Positions 18,966-27,675 are shown, numbered from the stretch's first letter. The stretch: DNA of 64,000 nucleotides from Flammeovirgaceae bacterium SG7u.111 (GCA_034044135.1 CP139021.1:2433635-2497634); one strand, 5' to 3'. A program made the numbers and translations. The notes: generated from the letters alone by a model not told the origin.

Positions 18966-20456
18966 ATGAATAAATTTTACAAAACTATTCTGCTTTTCCC
19001 TTTTTTGTTTTTGCCCTTTTCTTGCCAAGAGTTTTTGGAAGAAGAAGCGTTTGATTTCATTGCCGCAGATGACTTTTTCCAAAGTGAAGAAGATGCTGTA
19101 TCGGCTGTAAATGGGGTTTACGATGCCATGCAAGACATCGACTTTTACAACAGGCACTTTCAGATGATCTGCGACCTGCCCGGCATTTCATCTACTAACA
19201 ACCGTAGCGGAGGCTGGCGAGGCCAAATTGATAAATATACGTGGGATGCATCTAACGAGGGGCTGGCCTTGAGCTGGCAAGCTATCTACAATGGAGTGGC
19301 AAGAGCCAATACGGTGATAAATAGGGTTGGGAAAATGCCTGCTGGGAGTATCGATGCCGAAGTACAAAGGAGGGTGGTGAACGAGGCAAAATTCTTACGG
19401 GGTTTTTATTATTTTACTTTGGTGAGGCTTTGGGGAAATGTGCCTCTGGTAGATGAGGAAATCACTTCCATCGAAAACAATCTCCGCCCTGCAAATGTGG
19501 GTACAGCAAATGCAGTTTGGGAGCTGATCATAAGCGACTTGAAAGCTGCGGAAGACTTGCCTTTGGAATATGGGGGAAATGACATAGGTAGGGCTACAGG
19601 CGGGGCGGCAAGTGCCATGCTAGGCACGGTGTACCTCCAGCGGTCAGGCTTGGGCATAGCTAATGAATGGGGTTTGGCAAAAGCTCAGTTTGAGAAAGTG
19701 ATTGAAAGCAAAAAATATAGCTTAATGGAAAGTTATGCCGACCTCTTTTTACCTGAAAACGATAATGGTAAGGAAAGTATTTTCAATATGCAAGCGGCGC
19801 AAGGCTTTGGAGACGAGGGACAAATTCATGGGGCAATGACAGGAGTGAGAGGAGCGGAATTAGTACCAGCTGGCGGCTGGTCTTCTTGGACTTCCGAGCC
19901 AGAGTTTTTTGAGATGTTCGCCGAAGATGATAAGAGAAAAGAAGCGATTTTTTTGTTAGCGTTTGAAAAGGATGGGAAAATTGAAACATACCCTGGCAGT
20001 TCGTACATGGCAAACCCCCATTTTACCAAATATTGGGACCAGGGGGCTACTGCCAATCAGGATTATGCCAACGACATGTACATCCTCCGCTTTGCCGATG
20101 TATTGCTGATGCACTCCGAGACTCTCAACGAAATTGATTCTTCTGACCCTAAAAGGCTGGAGGGGATCAACAACGTACGGGCTAGAGCAGGTCTTTCGGC
20201 TCTAACTAATTCGTACACACAAGATGAGTTCAGGAAAATCCTGCTTTTGGAGCGTGAAAAAGAGCTCTGTATGGAACAAAAAACGGTTTTTGACTACCGT
20301 AGGTTTGGTTTGGAGAAGATGCAATGGATAGTAGGTTTGAGCTCACAAGGCTATGAGCTGGGGGAAAAACATCTGCTTTATCCCATTCCTCAGCGAGAGA
20401 TTGATCTGTACGGAGGGGAAAAAGAAGGTGTTTTTGAGCAAAATAAAGGATATTAG
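18966..20456 (+). CDS. Orphan RagB/SusD-family lipoprotein
   Basis: Glycan-binding outer-membrane lipoprotein without an adjacent SusC. Start placed at ATG 18966, giving 496 residues, because from here MNKFYKTILLFPFLFLPFSC is a proper lipoprotein signal peptide. An upstream in-frame ATG (18927) adds 13 residues and lies in the lepB terminator. SusD motifs: SEEDAVSAVNGVYDAM, EAKFLRGFYYFTLVRLWGNV, YILRFADVLLMHSETLNEI, REKELCMEQKTVFDYRRFG and the terminal LLYPIPQREIDLY. It is shorter than the first SusD. A SusC partner would have to be in trans, or the gene is a leftover of a dismantled locus. Confidence 0.92.
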   Translation: MNKFYKTILLFPFLFLPFSCQEFLEEEAFDFIAADDFFQSEEDAVSAVNGVYDAMQDIDFYNRHFQMICDLPGISSTNNRSGGWRGQIDKYTWDASNEGLALSWQAIYNGVARANTVINRVGKMPAGSIDAEVQRRVVNEAKFLRGFYYFTLVRLWGNVPLVDEEITSIENNLRPANVGTANAVWELIISDLKAAEDLPLEYGGNDIGRATGGAASAMLGTVYLQRSGLGIANEWGLAKAQFEKVIESKKYSLMESYADLFLPENDNGKESIFNMQAAQGFGDEGQIHGAMTGVRGAELVPAGGWSSWTSEPEFFEMFAEDDKRKEAIFLLAFEKDGKIETYPGSSYMANPHFTKYWDQGATANQDYANDMYILRFADVLLMHSETLNEIDSSDPKRLEGINNVRARAGLSALTNSYTQDEFRKILLLEREKELCMEQKTVFDYRRFGLEKMQWIVGLSSQGYELGEKHLLYPIPQREIDLYGGEKEGVFEQNKGY

Positions 20457-20789
20457 AAATAGGTTTGAGCAAATTTTTAGACATAATTTTCCTCAAAATT
20501 CACTGTAACTCAATCTGAATTAAACTGTTTTGAATAATCAGTTTATTAGCATAGTTTCTTTGGTTATTTAAAACAATGTTTGTATTTTTAATGCTTATTA
20601 TCCGTAGTTTGCCATAAAAAGTTTTTGTATGCTGTGTGTCGATTGTTCTCAACAAAGGGAACGCTTTTGAACATAATGTACTAACTGTAGTTGAACCAAA
20701 TTCCTTTTAAAAAGGATATGTTCGATGCATAATTGGTTTGATGTATTTCCAAATGAAAAGTTGTCATTATCATAGTTGATAAAAATAGC
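20457..20789. other. AT-rich intergenic region, no gene seen
   Basis: 333 bp between the orphan SusD gene and the PAS kinase. The only structure seen is a CCTTTTAAAAAGG palindrome at about 20702-20714, of uncertain meaning. It presumably contains the promoter of the kinase. Confidence 0.45.
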
Positions 20790-23093
20790 ATGAAAATAGA
20801 TGCTGGTACAGGAGAGCTGCAATATACAGCTATTGAAAATAATATTTTAAAACAGCTAGAGTCGGTAATACAGGATTCTGAATTATTGTTTTTTGTGTTG
20901 CAAAGCACTGAGGATAATGACTTTATACTGACTTACCTGAGCCCAAATTTTAAGAGGAACATCGTAAGTCAAATTGGCTTTTTTCAAGACGAAGACCTTG
21001 TCTATTACCGTAATTCTTTTTTTTGCACACCTTGTTTGTTGGAAAATGTAGCGACGGCATTTGAAGAAGGTAGGAGAGCTACTTTTGAGATGCGATGGGA
21101 GGTGAAGAACACGACTGGCTTTTGGCGTATAAATTTATCACCAAGCTTTGGTGATGGAGGAATGTGCACTGGATTTAGTGGGAATGTATTGAATGTAACT
21201 GAGGAGGTAGGGGCAAAAACAGCATTTATAGAAAGTGAAAATAGGTATAGGCTTCTTTCTTCTCTTGCCTTTGAAACAATCATGATCCATAACAATGGGA
21301 AAATAATTGACATCAATAATGCTGCTATTAAACTTACTGGATTTAGTAAAGAGGAATTGATGAGGATGAACCCCGTGGAAGATATTATTACCCCAAACTC
21401 AAGAGAAGTAGTAAAAGAACGCATGCTAAGAGATTATGCCCATCCTTATGAAATAGAAATAATCCACAAAAGTGGTAAAATAATCCCCATAGAAGTAGAG
21501 TCTAGGTTTGTTTATCATCATGGCGAAAAAGTCAGAGTGGCGGCCATGAGGGATATTTCAGAAAGAAAAAATGCTGAAAGAGCATTGGCTGATAGCGAAG
21601 CGCGGTGGCAGTTTGCACTTGAAGGAAGTGAGCAGGGAGTATATGATATTAACTTGATTGATTACACGGTGTTTTTTTCTAGGAAGTACAAAGAAATGTT
21701 GGGCTATGAGGAAAAGGAAGTAAAAAACCAGATAAGTGAATGGGAGAGATTGATGCACCCCGATGAGCTAGAGCCTATCCGTGAGTCAGTTGCCTCTTTT
21801 TTGAAAGGAGGGGAGGGGTTAACGTACCAACAAGAATACCGAATGAGGTGCAAGAACGGTGACTATAAGTGGGTATTGGCAAGAGGGAAGGTAATTGAAT
21901 GGACGGACGAGGGAGAACCCCGACGAATGATCGGTACACACATGGATATCGATTATTTGAAACGAACTGAACTTGCGCTCAAAGAAAGTATGAGGAAGTT
22001 CCACAATACACTTCATTCAATGGCTAGTGGAGTGATGGAGGTCGACCTCCATGGGACAGTGGTGTTTGTGAACCCGAAGGCATGTGAGATGCTGGGGGTT
22101 GAAGAGGAAATGGTTCTCCAAAAAAATTATGACATTGGGTTATGGCAAAGGGTAAGTAGAGATGGGAAACAAATCAATAAGGAGGATACTCCTATTTTTA
22201 TGGCGCTGCAAGGTGAGGAGGTAAAAGGGAGTGAATTCGGTTTGATCGTTAATAATGGTTACATCTGTTGGGTATCGGTAAATGCATCGCCTTTGTTTGA
22301 TGAAGATGGGAAGCAATACGGAGCAGTTTCGAGTTTCCAAGATATTACGGAGAGTAAACTCAATGATGATGCACTTCGAAGTGCACACGAAGAATTACAG
22401 CAATATAACGTGGAGTTAAGGTCGATCAATGAAAAAATGCAGGAGCTAGGTGAGTTTAAGAATGGTTTGACTCGTATGATTGTCCATGATCTTAAAAACC
22501 CTTTGAGCCAGATCATTAACTTGGCTCAGATACCCAACGTGGAGCATTCTGCCCGGCAGATGTACAATATGGTTTTGAATATATTGGAAGTACAGCAGTT
22601 TGAAGAAGCGGAAGTAAAACTCGCTAAAAGTACTTTTGCCATAACAGAAGCATTTGAGCAGGCCTTGGAGCAACTCGAATGGTTGCTTGGAAGAAAAGAG
22701 ATTCAGGTCAAGCTAGAACTGGACATTAGCTTGCAAGTAGAAGCTGATCATGATTTCATTATGAGAGTGTTGGTCAATTTAATCTCTAATGCGGCTAAGT
22801 TTACGCTTATGAAAGGAGTTATTGTAATGAAAGCGTTTAAAGTTGAAAAAGAAGTGCTGAAAGTAGCCGTTGAAGATAATGGACCTGGCATACCAAAAGA
22901 GTTTCAACACAAGGTGTTTGATAAATTTGTGAAACTCAATACCGATGCGCCAAGGACGCTTAGGTCTACAGGCCTAGGGCTTACTTTTTGCAAAATGGCG
23001 ATAGAAGCACACGATGGAAAGATTGGGGTAACCGATTCTGAACTTGGCGGGGCTGCTTTTTGGTTTGAAATACCTATCCATGCTAATGTCTGA
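20790..23093 (+). CDS. Multi-PAS sensor histidine kinase (cytoplasmic)
   Basis: 767 residues with no signal peptide or membrane helix, so it senses an internal signal. Four PAS-like modules: a diverged one at about 20-135, a second at about 150-270 (MIHNNGKIIDINNAAIKLTG), a PAS_3-type at about 272-400 (YRMRCKNGDYKWVLARGKV) and a fourth at about 410-525 (VFVNPKACEMLGV). A short coiled coil leads to a HisKA-type helix with the phospho-acceptor in MIVHDLKNPLSQI (about residue 563). The ATPase domain has NLISNAAKFT, VEDNGPGIP and STGLGLTFCKMAIEAHDG. No response regulator lies beside it, so its partner is unlinked. The last 11 bp overlap a broken opposite-strand reading frame. Confidence 0.92.
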   Translation: MKIDAGTGELQYTAIENNILKQLESVIQDSELLFFVLQSTEDNDFILTYLSPNFKRNIVSQIGFFQDEDLVYYRNSFFCTPCLLENVATAFEEGRRATFEMRWEVKNTTGFWRINLSPSFGDGGMCTGFSGNVLNVTEEVGAKTAFIESENRYRLLSSLAFETIMIHNNGKIIDINNAAIKLTGFSKEELMRMNPVEDIITPNSREVVKERMLRDYAHPYEIEIIHKSGKIIPIEVESRFVYHHGEKVRVAAMRDISERKNAERALADSEARWQFALEGSEQGVYDINLIDYTVFFSRKYKEMLGYEEKEVKNQISEWERLMHPDELEPIRESVASFLKGGEGLTYQQEYRMRCKNGDYKWVLARGKVIEWTDEGEPRRMIGTHMDIDYLKRTELALKESMRKFHNTLHSMASGVMEVDLHGTVVFVNPKACEMLGVEEEMVLQKNYDIGLWQRVSRDGKQINKEDTPIFMALQGEEVKGSEFGLIVNNGYICWVSVNASPLFDEDGKQYGAVSSFQDITESKLNDDALRSAHEELQQYNVELRSINEKMQELGEFKNGLTRMIVHDLKNPLSQIINLAQIPNVEHSARQMYNMVLNILEVQQFEEAEVKLAKSTFAITEAFEQALEQLEWLLGRKEIQVKLELDISLQVEADHDFIMRVLVNLISNAAKFTLMKGVIVMKAFKVEKEVLKVAVEDNGPGIPKEFQHKVFDKFVKLNTDAPRTLRSTGLGLTFCKMAIEAHDGKIGVTDSELGGAAFWFEIPIHANV

Positions 23094-23392
23094 GTGAGTA
23101 GGAAACCTCAATTTCCACTTTGTGAATTTCAATGTTTTTTCGTATCCCTTTTCTGTAATTGAACTCGTACATTGCTTTTATTCCCCAGTGCTTTCCAAAT
23201 TGATGGTTTAAATCTACCTGAAAGGTAAGCTTGCTGTCCTTTAGCAAAGGTTCAAGTTCAGCTTCCTCTTGGTGTCCATCCTTCCCTTCGGTAAGCTTGG
23301 AATAGAACTCTGAAAAAACTATTCTCTATACCAAGTTCGTTTTCCCTTTTTTGATTTTCCCTGAACTGACATGCTAACTTAGGGTCAGTTTT
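23083..23392 (-). pseudogene. C-terminal relic of an outer-membrane beta-barrel protein
   Basis: On the minus strand 23083-23315 reads an uninterrupted tail: ...FYSKLTEGKDGHQEEAELEP, then KLTFQVDLNHQFGKHWGIKA, then MYEFNYRKGIRKNIEIHKVE, ending VSYSLRH-stop. The alternating polar/apolar strands resemble the end of an outer-membrane barrel. Upstream the frame breaks near 23315; one frame over, the text continues as KTDPKLACQFRENQKRENEL. No start codon or N-terminal part exists, so this is a truncated, frame-shifted remnant. Protein family not identified. Confidence 0.5.
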
Positions 23393-23454
23393 AACGTTTT
23401 ATCGCCGTGTAGGACAAGTAACTTGAGATAGTCTTTCAAGGGTTTAGGGTAAAG

Positions 23455-23528
23455 AATCTCGTGAGGGGTTCCATTATTGTAGAAATGTGAATTCAAATAG
23501 AAACCAACCCCGTATGGGGTTGCAGAAA
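23455..23528. repeat. REP doublet, copy A
   Basis: Two short palindromes about 50 bp apart: GTGAGGGGTT(CCATTATTGTAGAAA) and AACCCCGTATGGGGTT. The same two-palindrome unit, with the same spacer length and an intervening TTGTAGA, occurs at 52767-52839 and 55156-55230. A further fragment, GCAACACCTACGGCGG, lies at 23551-23566. These resemble REP/BIME sequences mobilised by the REP-associated transposase found at 52.9 kb. Confidence 0.65.
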
Positions 23529-23567
23529 CCTAAATCATCGCAAAAATTCTGCAACACCTACGGCGGT

Positions 23568-24929
23568 TTAGAACTGGTCGGGCAGTAGGTCTTTTGAAAT
23601 CAGCTGCTGATCGCCCGTTTCCATGTTTTTGAGGGTGACTTTCCCTTCGTTTATTTCGTTGTCGCCAGCCAATACCACATACTGGATGTTGTTTTTGTTG
23701 GCGTAGTTCATTTGCTTTTTCATCTTGGCTGAGTCTGGGAAAATCTCAGCTTCTACGCCTTTCGCCCTTAGTTGTTGGAGCAAGGGTAGGCAATACGCTT
23801 CGCAGTTGGCATCGAAGTTTACGAACATCACCTCTACACCTTTTTGAGAATCTTCGGGGAACAAATCCAGCTCTTCCATCACATCGTAGATGCGGTCTAT
23901 TCCGAAAGAGATTCCCACTCCGGACATATCTTTGAAGCCGAAAACACCCGTGAGGTCATCGTAGCGGCCACCGCCAGAGATGCTGCCTATTTGCACGCCT
24001 TCAGGAGCTTTCACCTCGAAAATAGCTCCAGTGTAGTAGTTAAGGCCACGAGCCAAACTTATGTCCAACTCAATGTTGTCGGTTTGCAATCCCATGGTTT
24101 TGGCATAGGAAAATACTTTCTCCACTTCTTCTACACCTGCCATACCCGTTTCAGAACTTGCCAAAGCTGTTTTCAGTTGTTGGAGCTTTTCGGAAGTATT
24201 TCCTGTAAGTCCCAAGATAGGGGCAAGGCCTGCAATAGCTTCTTGGCTAAAGCCACGTTCTGCCAATTCTATATTAACTTTTTCCTGTCCAATTTTATCG
24301 AGCTTGTCTATGGCAACGCAAAGGTCGGTTTCTTTGCCATGTGCGCCTACTGCCTCGGCTATGCCTGCCAATATTTTTCGGTTGTTGAGCTTTAGGGTGT
24401 AGCCTTCTACTTTCAGTTTGGAAAATACCTCTTGGATCATGGCAATGATTTCCGCCTCGCAGATCAAAGAATTTGTTCCGATCACATCCGCATCGCATTG
24501 GTAGAATTCACGGTAGCGGCCACGCTGAGGGCGGTCGGCCCTCCAAACAGGCTGGATTTGGTAGCGCTTGAAAGGGAAGGTAAGTTCGCCACGGTTTTGC
24601 ACCACGTAGCGGGCAAAAGGCACGGTAAGGTCATATTTTAGCCCACGGTCACTTACTTTGGAGAGCATCTGTTGCGCTCCCGCTTCGTAGTCTTGAGCTG
24701 AGGTCTTCTTCAAGAAATCTCCAGAATTTAATATCTTAAATAAAAGCTTGTCGCCCTCTTCCCCGTATTTTCCCATCAACACCGAAAGGTTTTCAAACGC
24801 AGGAGTTTCCAACTGGCGGAAGCCATATTTTTTGAATACAGTACTGATCGATTCAAAAATGAAATTCCTTTTTGCCATTTGGCTCGGTCCAAAATCCCTA
24901 GTTCCACTCGGAGTGCCCAATTTTCCCAT
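23568..24929 (-). CDS. hisS: Histidine-tRNA ligase
   Basis: Class II aminoacyl-tRNA synthetase that charges tRNA-His. 453 residues. Motif 1 region near [20 protein letters not shown]; motif 2 is [20 protein letters not shown] with [12 protein letters not shown] after it; the histidine-binding [15 protein letters not shown] is present, and motif 3 is [16 protein letters not shown]. The C-terminal anticodon-binding domain (about 350-453) ends in [10 protein letters not shown]. All catalytic features are intact. Single-gene unit on the minus strand; an unrelated long antisense frame inside it is not a gene. Confidence 0.97.
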   Translation of the reverse strand: MGKLGTPSGTRDFGPSQMAKRNFIFESISTVFKKYGFRQLETPAFENLSVLMGKYGEEGDKLLFKILNSGDFLKKTSAQDYEAGAQQMLSKVSDRGLKYDLTVPFARYVVQNRGELTFPFKRYQIQPVWRADRPQRGRYREFYQCDADVIGTNSLICEAEIIAMIQEVFSKLKVEGYTLKLNNRKILAGIAEAVGAHGKETDLCVAIDKLDKIGQEKVNIELAERGFSQEAIAGLAPILGLTGNTSEKLQQLKTALASSETGMAGVEEVEKVFSYAKTMGLQTDNIELDISLARGLNYYTGAIFEVKAPEGVQIGSISGGGRYDDLTGVFGFKDMSGVGISFGIDRIYDVMEELDLFPEDSQKGVEVMFVNFDANCEAYCLPLLQQLRAKGVEAEIFPDSAKMKKQMNYANKNNIQYVVLAGDNEINEGKVTLKNMETGDQQLISKDLLPDQF

Positions 24930-25000
24930 CTTCCTTTTCTGCTTTAAATGTTACTTTTTCAATACAAAGCGCAAAGGTAATAATTTAGTGGCTTAGATTG

Positions 25001-25062
25001 AGAAGCTGTTTGAAAATGTACCTTCAAAATTCTTAGGTACTTCTTTTGGCGTATAATTTCAG
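25001..25062. repeat. Second, partial copy of the 178-bp palindromic element
   Basis: AGAAGCTGTTTGAAAATGTA and the following 40 bp match the reverse complement of 17485-17544 at 52 of 60 positions. The copy fades into a small palindrome (ACCTCCGGAGGT at 25067-25078). It lies just outside the IS110 element. Confidence 0.65.
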
Positions 25063-25190
25063 TAGTACCTCCGGAGGTAGCCTAAATCATAAGAGCAGAG
25101 AGGCGTTTCGATGGATTCTCTTGGCTTTCACTTGCAGCAGGTACAACAAAAAGCCCCAATTCTGAGCGATGGGGGCGCTACTCTTATGGT

Positions 25191-26198
25191 TTATGCAAGG
25201 GTATGGGTATAATTTTTTTCATATTTTCTATCTTGCTTTATGACGGCAAAAATTCTATGGACAAGCTTTGACCTGATAGCGTTGAGTACCGACATCTTGT
25301 TTTTCCCTTCTGCGACTTTTCGGTCATAATATTTCCTGAGCTCCCCTGTCGTGTTGAGGGTAGACAGGGCTGCCATGTGGAATATTTTCTTGAGCTCTTT
25401 GTTTGCCTTGTACGAGACCTTGTTGCGTGAACGGATGCTGCTGCCCGACACATACCTGAACGGCGCACAGCCGATATGGCAGACAAACTTCTTGGGGTCA
25501 TCGAACTTCCGGAAATTTTCCGTGGCCACGATGGTGGCGATGGCGGTCTGCATGCCCACGCCCTCCACGGAGACGATCTTATCGAAATTCCCCTTGATGC
25601 CCGGGTCGTCTTCTATGAGCTGCCCCATCTGTTCCTCTATCTCATCGATCGTTTTTTTATAAGCGGCGATGATACCCTTTACCCTCTTTTCTTTTTCCTT
25701 GAAATACCCTTTGTCGAGAAACCCTTCTTCTTGTTTTAGCTGCCCCCTATATTTCGACAGGTCACGCACGGCCAGCTCCCGCTCGGCGGAAAGCAACTTT
25801 AACACCTTGATAGTCTTGGGCGTAGGCTCGGATAGCTTTGCCCTATCGGAAAAACGCTTGGCATATTGGGCGATCCTTATGGCATCTGCCCTGTCGTCCT
25901 TTCCCCTTGTCAGGCCTTGCGAGCGGAGGATGGCATAGGCCGGTTCCATCCAGAGGCAAAGCCCTAGGCAGAGACAGGTGTCCACCAGCTTGTTGCCGAA
26001 CTGCCCCGTATGCTCGGCACATAGCAAGGTATCCCCTTCTTCAAGCCCGTGCACTTTGAACAAACCCTTCAGCCCCTTTGACAGGGCATCCCTGTCGTTG
26101 TCCCATTTGAGGTTGACAAGCTCGCCGTGCCCGGTCAAGAGGGCAAGGTCGATGGTCTCTTTGCTGATATCGATGCCGATAAAGTTTTTAAATCCCAT
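25191..26198 (-). CDS. IS110-family DEDD recombinase (transposase)
   Basis: Site-specific recombinase that inserts its element using a structured RNA guide in characterised family members. Start chosen at ATG 26198 (MGFKNFIGIDISKETID) because homologues begin here; an in-frame ATG at 26225 adds nine unlikely residues. 335 residues. RuvC-like DEDD residues: first Asp in FIGIDIS, Glu in CAEHTGQFGNKL, and the Asp pair in RGKDDRADAIRIAQYAKRF. A coiled-coil middle (KEKEKRVKGIIAAYKKTIDE) follows, then the C-terminal Transposase_20 domain: VEGVGMQTAIATIVATENF, HIGCAPFRYVSGSSIRSRNK with the conserved Ser, and IFHMAALS. No stop or frameshift, so it may be active. Downstream and upstream bases are noncoding. 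Confidence 0.95.
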   Translation of the reverse strand: MGFKNFIGIDISKETIDLALLTGHGELVNLKWDNDRDALSKGLKGLFKVHGLEEGDTLLCAEHTGQFGNKLVDTCLCLGLCLWMEPAYAILRSQGLTRGKDDRADAIRIAQYAKRFSDRAKLSEPTPKTIKVLKLLSAERELAVRDLSKYRGQLKQEEGFLDKGYFKEKEKRVKGIIAAYKKTIDEIEEQMGQLIEDDPGIKGNFDKIVSVEGVGMQTAIATIVATENFRKFDDPKKFVCHIGCAPFRYVSGSSIRSRNKVSYKANKELKKIFHMAALSTLNTTGELRKYYDRKVAEGKNKMSVLNAIRSKLVHRIFAVIKQDRKYEKNYTHTLA

Positions 26199-26229
26199 GG
26201 TTATCCGTATTTTTATGTTGGACAAAAAT

Positions 26230-26400
26230 CTGGAGGTTAAGAACCTGGGCCGTATCCTAATAACCTTAACGGTGACAAACTCTTATACAGGTCTCGGGCC
26301 AGGAGGGAGGACAGGCACTGAGGAGCGACATGAATCTTGTTCAAGAAGCGACATAGGTCGCCCGTCCCCCTTCTTAACCAAAAGAAATATCTCACTATGT
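26230..26400 (-). ncRNA. Candidate bridge RNA of the IS110 element
   Basis: Read on the minus strand upstream of the recombinase gene there are three stem structures in order. First, a small 5' hairpin, TTCTT..AAGAA at 26371-26387. Second, a stem of GGACGGGC (complement of 26360-26367) with GCCTGTCC (complement of 26309-26316) enclosing a large internal loop and a CTTG-AA-CAAG tip. Third, a stem of CCTGGCCCG (26295-26303) with CGGCCCAGG (26244-26252) enclosing a second internal loop with an ACC-GTTAA-GGT tip. This is the 5' hairpin, target loop, donor loop layout known for IS110 bridge RNAs. In the first big loop the two arms both carry ATGTCGCT, as expected if both contain guide segments with a shared core. 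RNA ends are estimates. Confidence 0.5.
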
Positions 26401-26626
26401 TCAAGTAAATACAATTCTTCGAATAATACAAGAGTACTAATCTAAGGTGGGAGCGACCCCATCGTTTCTTGCGCCCGAACTAACGCCGTTACTCTTTTTA
26501 GAGCAGCAAAGCTTTATAACCCCAAAAACCAAAACGCCCCGCCAAAAAGTTGACGGTGCGTTTCGATGGTTACATTCTTGTTTTCAATTGCTACCCTTGT
26601 TTGGTTGAACCATAAGAGTAGTAGGG
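26401..26626. other. Noncoding right flank of IS110 element
   Basis: No gene. It contains GGAGCGAC (26450-26457), also found in the candidate guide loop at 26322-26329; an imperfect hairpin CGCCCCGCC...CGGTGCG at about 26535-26560 that may terminate the leftward neighbour's read-through; the 35-bp direct repeat at 26558; and the 14-bp inverted repeat at 26608. Confidence 0.45.
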
Positions 26627-27223
26627 TTAAAAGAACACTTCTTTTTTGTTAAAGCTAAATAGTTCCATCATATTCTTAGAAGGTGTTATATAGTGAAGTT
26701 CATGTTTTTTAAAAGCCTCTACAGGAGGTTTTGCAAAATATAAAATCAGCTTTCTAGTATTAATATTATTACTATCGAATTCTATATTGAATGTCACACT
26801 TCTCTTCTGATTACTACGGAATAATTGTAACCCCATGTCATCATTATGTATCGGAGGAGAGTACTCACCCTCATGCTCCTTAATAAAAGCATCTATAATC
26901 TTACTAGAAAAAGGAAAATACTCTATTGTAATACTGTTGTTTTCTTTGATAATAGCTGGGAATTCTCTTTGGTCTAAATCGCCTTTAAATGAATAAACCA
27001 TCAAATAGTCTTCATTTGATATATTTTCAACATCTATTTTAATGTTGCTAGTACCATTTTCTATTGCAACATCTACCACATTAACTATCAAATGCGTTAA
27101 GCTATCTACATATTCTTTATTGTTGTTATGACTCTTTATATGCTCATCATGACAATTAACCATTAAAAATAAAATACTTATCAATGTAACTACTTTAGTT
27201 ACTTCTATTTGGATAGTACTCAT
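26627..27223 (-). CDS. Hypothetical lipoprotein
   Basis: 198 residues. The N-terminal hydrophobic segment VVTLISILFLMVNC with Cys about residue 24 looks like a lipoprotein signal peptide. The mature part has a beta-rich pattern (HLIVNVVDVAIENGTSNIKI, DYLMVYSFKGDLDQREFP, RKLILYFAKPPVEAF) without a family I can name. Base composition is clearly more AT-rich than in nearby housekeeping genes, and it lies immediately beside the IS110 element, so acquisition by transfer is likely. No partner gene is evident. Confidence 0.6.
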   Translation of the reverse strand: MSTIQIEVTKVVTLISILFLMVNCHDEHIKSHNNNKEYVDSLTHLIVNVVDVAIENGTSNIKIDVENISNEDYLMVYSFKGDLDQREFPAIIKENNSITIEYFPFSSKIIDAFIKEHEGEYSPPIHNDDMGLQLFRSNQKRSVTFNIEFDSNNINTRKLILYFAKPPVEAFKKHELHYITPSKNMMELFSFNKKEVFF

Positions 27224-27307
27224 AAGCTGCCCTTTCTTTTAGTCCTTGTTCTTTTCTAATTAAATTTTCAGAAATACGATCTGGAGGAATAAAACCCTGA
27301 TACGGGA

Positions 27308-27365
27308 TCTCCTTCCTAAATACCAGCAAGCATTGCGGAACTTTCCTTTTTCACGGAGCAGCAAG
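27308..27365. repeat. Dispersed repeat, copy 1 (also at 48010)
   Basis: ATCTCCTTC...ACCAG followed by GCATTGCGGAACTT and CTTTTTC..GGAG is shared with 48010-48062 on the same strand. The next 60 bp here contain a second GCAAGC..TGCGGAA unit and the imperfect palindrome ATTCCCACTTTCGTGAGAAT (27393-27412). No coding potential. Confidence 0.55.
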
Positions 27366-27456
27366 CCTTTGCGGAATAGTAGGTTGGAGATTCCCACTTT
27401 CGTGAGAATGACTCGGAATGGCGGAAGCGGGAAGTGATATTCTCAGCAGAAAAAAC

Positions 27457-27675
27457 TCAATCCTCATTCTCTCCAAACTCTTGTTTCATTTCTAGTAGGC
27501 AGTTGATGCAGAGGCAATCGGTGATGCCGTTTGCTCTGTTTTGGGCAGTAACATATTCTCTTTCTTCAGGAGTGAGCTTGGCGGAGGCGCATTGGCAATG
27601 GGCAATGTCGGGAGGGTTGCAAAGAAATTCTTTGTGGCAACGGGGGCAGGTTTTGTGTTTTGCTACTAGTTCCAT
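27457..27675 (-). CDS. Small cysteine-rich (CWC-type) protein
   Basis: 72 residues with eight cysteines/histidines arranged as CPRCHKEFLC, then HCQC, then DCLCINCL. This is the pattern of the cysteine-rich CWC family, a small presumed zinc-binding protein of unknown role found in many Proteobacteria and Bacteroidota. The middle SAKLTPEEREYVTAQ helix is also typical. It lies between two unrelated genes on the same strand with gaps of about 56 and 230 bp. Confidence 0.8.
   Translation of the reverse strand: MELVAKHKTCPRCHKEFLCNPPDIAHCQCASAKLTPEEREYVTAQNRANGITDCLCINCLLEMKQEFGENED

Larger units (their letters stand above)
25178..26621 (-). mobile_element. IS110-family insertion sequence (limits tentative)
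   Basis: Contains an intact DEDD transposase (25191-26198) preceded by about 250 bp of structured noncoding DNA, the layout of the IS110 subgroup. CTACTCTTATGGTT at 25178-25191 recurs inverted at 26608-26621 and may mark or lie close to the ends, giving 1444 bp, a normal length. Directly repeated flanks of about 35 bp starting GCGTTTCGATGG occur at 25103 and 26558. IS110 elements usually lack clear terminal repeats, so the ends are uncertain and could be inside these marks (for example near 26480). Confidence 0.6.

Noticed and set aside
23844-24395. 183-codon frame antisense to hisS
   Set aside because: Lies wholly within a conserved essential gene on the other strand and shows no family features; codon-bias shadow.
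26237-26431. 64-codon frame upstream of the IS110 recombinase
   Set aside because: Overlaps the structured candidate bridge-RNA region, has no recognisable domain and no ribosome site.
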